From Pipra filicauda (lineage: Eukaryota > Chordata > Aves > Passeriformes > Pipridae), in the NCBI RefSeq assembly GCF_003945595.2, contig NW_024104284.1, forward strand, positions 1,611,377 through 1,675,376: a stretch of 64,000 nucleotides of DNA, given 5' to 3'. Below are positions 60,901 to 64,000 of this stretch, piece after piece. Position 1 is the stretch's first letter. The number at the start of each line of letters is the position of its first letter. Under the pieces are notes generated by a model. That model ran no database searches, was not told the DNA's origin, and saw only the letters and a program-made list of their open reading frames with translations. The position numbers and the translations under genes are program-made.

Positions 60901-62935
60901 TTTTAAAATACAAGACACCTCAATGTTGTCCACTACATAAGAAAGGAAAACTCTAAAAGACACTAAGATACTAGCTAAGTCATGACAACTTTCTGATTTT
61001 CATTTCTTTATTCTTCCTTATCGTTGTGTATGCAGCTTGCCAATACAATCATGCCCACTTGTATGCACAAACCAGATACTGTGCACCTGTAAAATGTGAC
61101 AATGGCCACTTGGATGTTGAAGTCACTGTTTTTAAAATGCTTAATTTGAAAATCAATTTGCAAGTAGTATTTCTTTAAAGATATAAATTTTGTAATGCTT
61201 AGATGTTGGGAATATTGATCTAGGTTTCCACCTTCCCCTTTTTCCAAGGCTTCGGTTAGCCTTGGGTTATGTCAAACCATAGCTCTACTCATTGCCATGT
61301 TGTGTTGAGTTCAAAGGAAAAATAATTAAAAGCTCTGCATGAGATGTATCTAGAGTTGATTCTCTGGTTTTTGTGTAGCACACTGAGCCATAGTTTAATA
61401 ATTTTACAAAAATAAAGGTGTTATTTAAATGTAAATAGCATACATGGTGTGCCTGGGCAGTTTTGCTTAGCATAGGTCATCTTTTCTATCTAGAAAGCCT
61501 TAATGTAACATTGTATCTGCTCACGTCTCTTACTTTCAGACAGAAAACATATGAAAAACAAGATATAGGAAGTAATTATTTTAAGTTATTGTGCATGAAA
61601 TGTGAATATTTAATAATATTCATATAAAATAAGTAAATGTTGTTCTTTATTAAAACCTTAAAGCCATTCTGAGCTGAAATTTGCTAGTTCTGTCAAGCAG
61701 TAACACTGATGCACCTTTCCTGCCAGGAGTTCAGGGGAGCAGGCAGCACAGCTTATACATGCACCATTCCACAAACTCCAGCGGGCATATTTTGATCCAT
61801 TCCCAGACAGGGCAAATAAAAACAGTCCTAAAGCTTCAAAACTGACACACTTTATATGGAAAGTCAAACAAACCCTCAGCATAGCTTCTATGGAAGAGGC
61901 CAAAATATTCAAATGGCACTCAAGGAATGAAAGTTTCAAATGGAGTGTTAAAGATATTTATTATATAATACTTTTTGCACACAAGCCTCCAAATGCAGAA
62001 ATTTGTGCCTGTGTTTCTCAGGTAATAACTTCTGTAGACAGGTCATTTTGTCAAACAGGTGTAAGCAGTTAAACCTCACCATTTCACATTTGAATCAAAA
62101 ATAAGCACAACATCTAGTTCTGACTAAATTAAATCCCTACAACAGAGTTTCTGAGAAAAGTAAAACTGTATGTAAAAAAGAATTATTCTTAATATAATTT
62201 TAATGAAATGAAGTAAAAAGCCTGAATACACACAAAACAAAAAAGAAGCCTGATGATTTCTGAAAATTTCCTCAGCCAAGTGGGGCACATAATGATCATA
62301 TGAGCCTTAGTTTAATTGGCACAAATGGACATAGGGAGCATAGCCAGCAGCATCCATGATTACATTTCTTCTCTTTGTCTCTCATAATTATTCAGTGAAG
62401 AAATATAACCAAACTACACAGAATAAAAAATATTTCTAGATCACACACGAACTTTGATATATAGCTATGTGACAGTATAGTAATCGTATCGTATGTACAT
62501 TTTTTTAAAGAAAGGATTTATTTCTGAAAAAAAATCAGATTAAATTCAATGCATGTTTAGCGTTTATTTTTTATTTCATATCTGAAAAGTGAGTGTGACC
62601 AGACCAGTTCATCGTATTTGGCAAAAGACATTTATGAAACTTTTCTGAGTAAGTAAAATGGAAATAAAAATGGAAGGTTTCATCCTCTATAACTGTGGGA
62701 TGCTATTATGGATCCATAACTACTGTTGTATTGCAATGCTCAATTATACATTATGAAACATATAAATATATCTGTCTAAATAGCCTATACCTGAGAATAT
62801 ATTCTCCTTTATGAATCTCTCTATGCAGACCTGTAGCAATAGATAGCAATAATTTCTATAAACATGTTGCTTGGTTAAATATTTACCATTGAAATCAAAT
62901 ACTCTGCCAGTTCATAATGATCGAACAATGCTGTC
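42738..62935 (-). CDS. TRPA1: TRPA1, transient receptor potential ankyrin 1 channel (C-terminal 20 coding exons; 5' part off window)
   Basis: TRPA1 is a homotetrameric, calcium-permeable plasma-membrane cation channel of sensory neurons, opened by electrophiles and, in birds, by heat. Twenty exons on the minus strand join in phase to about 806 codons, close to the 804 of human residues 316-1119. Seen in order: the C-terminal half of the ankyrin array, the pre-S1 linker, S1-S6, pore, TRP-like helix and a C-terminal coiled coil, ending at a TAG at 42738-42740. Diagnostic motifs include CTPLHYACRQG, LMKW, the LGDIN selectivity filter, LIGLAVGDIAEVQK at the S6 gate, and KQHDLIKLIIQKMEI. Every intron is GT-AG. 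No upstream exon was found between 62936 and 64000, and the first exon here begins mid-codon, so the 5' part (human exons 1-7) lies off the right edge. No frameshift or internal stop was seen, so the gene looks functional. Confidence 0.97.
43054..43101. repeat. 24-bp tandem duplication in the last TRPA1 intron
   Basis: ctgacagtacttaacttcac followed by ccttctgacagtatttaact: two adjacent 24-bp copies differing at a few bases. It lies 84 bp upstream of the last coding exon. Confidence 0.8.
43733..43830 (-). CDS. TRPA1: TRPA1 exon (human exon 26 equivalent), start of coiled coil
   Basis: A 98-nt exon starting SVFQYCFGC and ending LELEVLKQKY plus a split Arg codon (human LEMEILKQKYR). The first half has diverged from human. 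The acceptor is TTGTTTAG and the donor ACAG/GTATTT. Confidence 0.93.
44040..44058. repeat. A19 homopolymer in a TRPA1 intron
   Basis: Nineteen A on the plus strand (T on the TRPA1 sense strand), 209 bp upstream of the exon at 43733-43830 in transcript order. No retroelement body adjoins it. Confidence 0.75.
44351..44461 (-). CDS. TRPA1: TRPA1 exon (human exon 25 equivalent), C-terminal linker
   Basis: A 111-nt exon encoding VNLHTNLEKKLPFWFLSRVD, then QESITVYPNRPRYCGFM (human VELHTSLEKKLPLWFLRKVD). The acceptor is CATTTAG and the donor ATG/GTAAGA. Confidence 0.95.
44462..45090 (-). other. TRPA1 intron, nothing further recognised
   Basis: 629 bp between the exons at 45091-45159 and 44351-44461. 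No repeat family was recognised. Confidence 0.7.
45091..45159 (-). CDS. TRPA1: TRPA1 exon (human exon 24 equivalent), S6 gate and TRP-like helix
   Basis: A 69-nt exon encoding IGLAVGDIAEVQKYAALKRI and AMQ. The Ile and Val align with human Ile957 and Val961, the lower gate. The acceptor is ATTTCTAG and the donor CAG/GTAAGT. Confidence 0.97.
45160..46078 (-). other. TRPA1 intron, nothing further recognised
   Basis: 919 bp, AT-rich, between the S6 exon and the gate exon. Only short A and T runs are seen. Confidence 0.7.
46079..46261 (-). CDS. TRPA1: TRPA1 exon (human exon 23 equivalent), pore helices, selectivity filter and S6
   Basis: A 183-nt exon with STPLLSVMKTFAMMLGDINY: the LGDIN filter with Gly914/Asp915 equivalents and Phe909 retained. 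S6 follows, ending PILLMNLL. The acceptor is TTTTTGCAG and the donor CTA/GTAAGT, in phase 0. Confidence 0.97.
46392..46521 (-). CDS. TRPA1: TRPA1 exon (human exon 22 equivalent), S4-S5 linker and S5
   Basis: A 130-nt exon beginning FENYGIYVVMFWEILRTLIR, then IAVVFFFLILAFGLSFFVLLGSQ. Compared with human, Cys856 is Tyr, and Ser873/Thr874 of S5 are Ile/Ala. Asn855, Leu870 and Arg872 are kept. The acceptor is TTGCATAG and the donor CAG/GTTAGT. Confidence 0.96.
46547..46647 (-). mobile_element. CR1 LINE 3' end in a TRPA1 intron
   Basis: The plus strand reads catagaatcagtcacagaat, tgtttaggttggaacagact, tttaagataatcagctccaa, ccattaatctagcactgcca and agtccacccctaaat, the reverse complement of a CR1 3' end. 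It starts 26 bp upstream of the exon at 46392-46521 and runs in the same direction as TRPA1. Confidence 0.9.
46648..47931 (-). other. TRPA1 intron, remainder after the CR1 copy
   Basis: About 1.3 kb with no exon or repeat family recognised. The plus-strand open frame at 46696-46989 has no domain. Confidence 0.65.
47932..48101 (-). CDS. TRPA1: TRPA1 exon (human exon 21 equivalent), S3 and most of S4
   Basis: A 170-nt exon encoding S3 (LLDWTIYTTSIIFVSSLF) and the start of S4 with TPAHLQWECGAIAVY and WMNFLLYLQ. Human Cys834 is conserved (WECG). The acceptor is AATCCTAG and the donor AACG/GTAAAA, splitting the Arg codon. Confidence 0.96.
48308..48397 (-). CDS. TRPA1: TRPA1 exon (human exon 20 equivalent), S2 helix
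   Basis: A 90-nt, 30-codon exon reading DSYFTRVCMCLVLIMSLLGI, then CKEIFQLIQQ. This is S2 (human SYLIKTCMILVFLSSIFGY). The acceptor is TTGTTTCAG and the donor CAG/GTAAGT. Confidence 0.95.
48569..49145 (+). mobile_element. RTE-like non-LTR retrotransposon, 3' fragment with open ORF2 C-terminus
   Basis: The plus strand, antisense to TRPA1, carries an open frame ending at 49012-49014. It reads EAMLLRTQLCWAGHVSRMKD, then HRLPKILLYGELATG, PKKRYKDSLKQHL and WRHTIYNAAASFEKAHR. This is the stretch after the reverse transcriptase in RTE-type ORF2 proteins, often annotated endonuclease-reverse transcriptase. It ends in a zinc finger of form C-x2-C-x12-H-x3-C (CAFC...SHQSAC). The catalytic endonuclease and RT domains are absent, so the copy is truncated at the 5' end and cannot move by itself. 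A 15-bp tandem duplication (48569-48583, 48584-48598) marks the 5' junction. The 3' end is uncertain: no clear tail repeat is visible and a candidate LTR begins at about 49152. Assignment to the bird-specific AviRTE family is possible but unproven. Confidence 0.8.
49152..49962 (-). mobile_element. Candidate solo endogenous-retrovirus LTR
   Basis: Read on the minus strand this ~811-bp block starts TGTTCCCTGA and ends GCCTACA, i.e. TGT...ACA termini. It is flanked by a near-identical 6-bp repeat (aactgg at 49146-49151, aactga at 49963-49968; five of six match). A TATA-like AATAAAAGG lies at about 49650-49660 and a polyadenylation hexamer AATAAA at 49259-49264, in LTR order. Its base composition is more GC-rich than the surrounding intron. 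No primer-binding site or internal retroviral ORF adjoins it, so a solo LTR is the best reading. The family is not recognised and the boundaries are inferred. Confidence 0.5.
50167..50314 (-). CDS. TRPA1: TRPA1 exon (human exon 19 equivalent), S1 helix and S1-S2 loop
   Basis: A 148-nt exon completing Trp, then MAYGFRAHLMNLGVYSLGLI and PLTLLV, which form S1. The extracellular loop carries one N-glycosylation sequon (NGT) where human has two (NST, NET), and is about five residues shorter than human. The acceptor is CTTTCAAG and the donor GAG/GTACTT. Confidence 0.95.
50758..50828 (-). CDS. TRPA1: TRPA1 exon (human exon 18 equivalent), pre-S1 helices with Lys710
   Basis: A 71-nt exon reading AMVRHNRMELLSHPVCKEYL, then LMK and a split Trp codon. 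Lys in LMKW aligns with human Lys710, an allosteric electrophile site. The acceptor is TTTTGTAG and the donor ATG/GTGGGT. Confidence 0.95.
51669..51767 (-). CDS. TRPA1: TRPA1 exon (human exon 17 equivalent), linker with Cys665
   Basis: A 99-nt exon in phase 0 throughout. IEYNFRYLQCPL matches human IEYNFKYLQCPL; the Cys is equivalent to Cys665. It ends FYEPLITLN. The acceptor is TTACACAG and the donor AAT/GTAAGT. Confidence 0.95.
52129..52162. repeat. Two tandem copies of a 17-bp unit containing a 16-bp palindrome
   Basis: The unit caatgtacaatattgta occurs twice in tandem (52129-52145, 52146-52162). The perfect palindrome tgtacaatattgtaca lies at 52132-52147 and 52149-52164. A third partial copy, atgtacaata, follows at 52171-52180. 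Confidence 0.9.
52740..52799 (-). CDS. TRPA1: TRPA1 exon (human exon 16 equivalent), linker with Cys641
   Basis: A 60-nt, 20-codon exon. LVLDNC keeps the cysteine equivalent to human Cys641, while EEKTSRDFY has Ser where human EDKSCRDYY has Cys651. The acceptor is CTGTGAAG, and K/LVLD matches human K/VLLD. The donor is TAT/GTAAGT. Confidence 0.92.
52800..54341 (-). other. TRPA1 introns around the exon at 53401-53494
   Basis: Two AT-rich introns of 601 and 847 bp. No repeats or extra exons were recognised. Confidence 0.7.
53401..53494 (-). CDS. TRPA1: TRPA1 exon (human exon 15 equivalent), pre-S1 linker with Cys621
   Basis: A 94-nt exon reading RWEEAVVTFSHYSSANKCPL, then LEMVEYLPDSFK. The NKC cysteine aligns with human Cys621, the most reactive electrophile target. 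Human PEC (Cys633) is PDS here, and human Cys608 (DEC) is Ala. The acceptor is TTTTTGCAG and the donor AAA/GTGAGT. Confidence 0.95.
54342..54508 (-). CDS. TRPA1: TRPA1 exon (human exon 14 equivalent), last ankyrin repeats
   Basis: A 167-nt exon reading NTALHLAAREGHAKAVRLLL, then FHEAIHNRRKDVVSAVILHK. It matches human NTALHFAAREGHAKAVALLL and the terminal repeat that leads into the linker. The acceptor is TCTTCACAG and the donor AAAAG/GTAATG, with the Arg codon split. Confidence 0.95.
55639..55678. repeat. 16-bp direct repeat, spaced 24 bp apart
   Basis: aaatttacacatgtaa occurs at 55639-55654 and 55663-55678, with 8 bp between. It lies in the TRPA1 intron 80 bp past the exon at 55759-55873 in transcript order. 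Confidence 0.8.
55759..55873 (-). CDS. TRPA1: TRPA1 exon (human exon 13 equivalent), ankyrin repeat
   Basis: A 115-nt exon reading DYKGWTALHHAAFGGYTRTM, then QIILDTNVKCTDRVDEEG (human DHNGWTALHHASMGGYTQTM). The chosen acceptor is ATGTAAG, placed by the phase of the upstream exon. The donor is GAAGGG/GTATGT. The acceptor's pyrimidine tract is weak, but protein similarity fixes the boundary to within a codon. Confidence 0.93.
56446..56610 (-). CDS. TRPA1: TRPA1 exon (human exon 12 equivalent), ankyrin repeats
   Basis: A 165-nt exon reading SYGRINTCQRLIRDMKDTRL, then GMTPLHLAAQNGHEKVVQFLLKRGALF. It matches human SYGRINTCQRL and GMTPLHLAAKNGHDKVVQLLLKKGALF almost residue for residue. The donor is TCTG/GTAAG. 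Two bases are left for a codon completed by T in the next exon, giving Cys where human has Ser. Confidence 0.95.
56699..56868 (-). CDS. TRPA1: TRPA1 exon (human exon 11 equivalent), ankyrin repeats with Cys414/Cys421
   Basis: A 170-nt exon reading MEHIKNLVVDEDNEGCTPLHYAC, then VNNLLSLNVSIYSKSRDKKSPLHFAA. The two cysteines of GCTPLHYAC align with human Cys414 and Cys421, which contribute to electrophile sensing. The acceptor is GGGGACAG and the donor AG/GTTAGT, splitting the Ser codon of the next exon's SYGRINT. Confidence 0.95.
58142..58242 (-). CDS. TRPA1: TRPA1 exon (human exon 10 equivalent), ankyrin repeat
   Basis: A 101-nt exon whose first two bases complete Gly. It reads ANVSLKDHLGRNFLHLTV then LQPGGLQHLNEKYLQ, matching human AQVDIKDNFGRNFLHLTV. 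The acceptor is TTTATTTAG and the donor CAG/GTACAG. It ends in phase 0. Confidence 0.94.
58752..58775. repeat. Perfect 24-bp palindrome in a TRPA1 intron
   Basis: cctgtgattttat followed by aaaatcacagg: 24 bp with no spacer, fully self-complementary. Confidence 0.92.
59172..59271 (-). CDS. TRPA1: TRPA1 exon (human exon 9 equivalent), ankyrin repeat
   Basis: A 100-nt exon starting in phase 0 with GANIDSVDIEGRSPLLLATS and continuing to IVNLLLSK, a typical ankyrin helix pair (human GADINKIDSEGRSPLILATA). The acceptor is TATTGCAG and the donor AAAAG/GTAAAA. One base of a Gly codon is left for the next exon. Confidence 0.94.
59272..62886 (-). other. 3.6-kb TRPA1 intron, nothing further recognised
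   Basis: The largest complete intron in the window. Contains the purine tract at 60771-60823. The open frame at 61658-61939 (minus, 93 codons) is not needed for TRPA1 and has no known domain. Confidence 0.6.
60771..60823. repeat. A/G-rich purine tract in a TRPA1 intron
   Basis: About 53 bp of A and G (one C and a few T), within the 3.6-kb intron 59272-62886. Confidence 0.7.
62887..62935 (-). CDS. TRPA1: TRPA1 exon (human exon 8 equivalent)
   Basis: A 49-nt exon whose first G completes an Arg codon. It encodes TALFDHYELAEYLISM, matching the human ankyrin segment RASLFDHHELADYLISV (about residues 315-331). The acceptor is CCCTACAG with a T-rich tract; the donor is ATG/GTAAAT. It ends in phase 0, which joins directly to the next exon (GAN). 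Confidence 0.88.
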
Positions 62936-64000
62936 CTGTAGGGAAAAATGAAAAAATACAGTAACATTAGAAAGGACAAAGAAGTTTCAAGCCAAAGGGC
63001 AGTACTCTTCTCCATTTGCTACATTTTCTAATATTTTTCAATAAATAAGTTTTAAAATACAGAGATAGAGAGATACCCTTATCACATAATTCATTTTCAT
63101 AAATTGTTTTGATTTTTGTCATGACGTTTTCTTTTCAAACTAAGTTCATTTCAATCAATACATTGAAAACGCACTGCAGGAAACAAAGACCTCATTGGCA
63201 GGTCAACAGGCATTTCACCACTTATTTTTAAGAGAACCAGTCATTTCATATGTACCACACAAGGTCCATATAGAATTCCATAAATTTCAGATACAGTTTG
63301 TTCCAGGTATACTTAGAGCCTCAAATTCATTTCACTGTTCCGAACTTCAAAAGTAACTTGCTACATATTTTGTGCAATAATGCTAGTGTGGGGTTAAAAT
63401 GGCAATGGGTAAAAATGTACTCTGACTGTGGCAGGGAAGTTTACTTGAAAAAATATGAAAAATATTTTAAAGCTGTCTATAGGCATGAAAATTTCCCAGC
63501 TTTTATTCTACAGTAAGACATTGAATTACATATTACAGGAAATAAAATTGCCAAAGCAGGAAGTACAGTACTGTAAATACATGCAGTCAAAGTGTTTTCA
63601 GAAATCAGACCTCTGTGAAATATTTTGACTCAATAAGCAACACAGAAGGACAGTTCCAAGGTTGTACTGAATCTCAAAGATAACAGTTGCCTTAGCATTA
63701 TAAGGGGTAATAATTTTGGGTGTACTATAGTTAGAACGGATTACTCAAAAGACGTATTTTAAAAGTCAAGTCACAGTTCCAAATATGTAGAGATGCCTCC
63801 ATTATCTATAGCAGACCCCTCCAGCCAGGCATAAATACTGGATGCTTCACATACACTCAAATTCCAAGGTGACTGAAGAGAAAGTGAAGTCATTTTATGA
63901 AATATTTAGATGGAAACATGACAATAGGAATGCAAAAGGATCAAGTCTTGCCTCTGTTTCACTACCGCTTTGCTTATCAACAAGTTAATGTTCCTATTCA
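62936..64000 (-). other. TRPA1 intron running off the right edge
   Basis: I looked for the preceding exon (human residues before about 315, ending METMLHR-like) on the minus strand and did not find it, so the intron probably continues past the window. Confidence 0.6.

Noticed and set aside
61658..61939. 93-codon minus-strand open frame in a TRPA1 intron, on the sense strand
   Set aside because: TRPA1 phases join without it and it matches no ankyrin pattern, so it is not an extra exon.
1..64000. CRISPR arrays, bacterial operons, rRNA genes
   Set aside because: No regularly spaced repeats, ribosome binding sites or rRNA-like sequence. The window is vertebrate nuclear DNA.

Overview
This is a vertebrate nuclear window, almost certainly from a bird and probably a passerine. 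The evidence is large introns with GT-AG junctions, many short CR1 LINE 3' ends (the commonest avian repeat), and one tRNA-Ile/CR1 chimeric SINE at 6457-6599. That SINE matches my recollection of TguSINE1, a family described from passerines. No bacterial operon, phage, CRISPR or rRNA structure is present.

Right third (42738 to the right edge, minus strand): the C-terminal about 806 codons of TRPA1, the ankyrin-repeat TRP cation channel of sensory neurons. I could place 20 coding exons with consistent phase at every junction. By comparison with the human protein they cover residues ~316-1119, i.e. human exons 8-27 if the 27-exon layout holds. The N-terminus, first ankyrin repeats and promoter lie beyond position 64000. 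The pore (LGDIN filter) and the key electrophile-sensing residues are intact. Several other cysteines and S5 residues differ from the human channel.

TRPA1 introns: one intron (48398-50166) holds two neighbouring insertions. One is a fragment of an RTE-like non-LTR retrotransposon ORF with an open C-terminal reading frame ending in a C2HC zinc finger (plus strand). The other is a candidate ~0.8 kb LTR in the same orientation as TRPA1. Other introns carry one CR1 3' end, a perfect 24-bp palindrome, two tandem copies of a 16-bp palindrome, and small tandem duplications.

Left two thirds (1-~41.9 kb): I recognise no protein-coding gene. This is sequence downstream of TRPA1, which in human lies towards MSC and EYA1. 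It contains scattered CR1 3' ends on both strands, a CR1 broken by a second CR1-tailed insertion, the SINE, homopolymer and G-rich tracts, and some stretches that could be conserved noncoding elements, which sequence alone cannot confirm. Open frames in this part are short, lack recognisable domains and look random.
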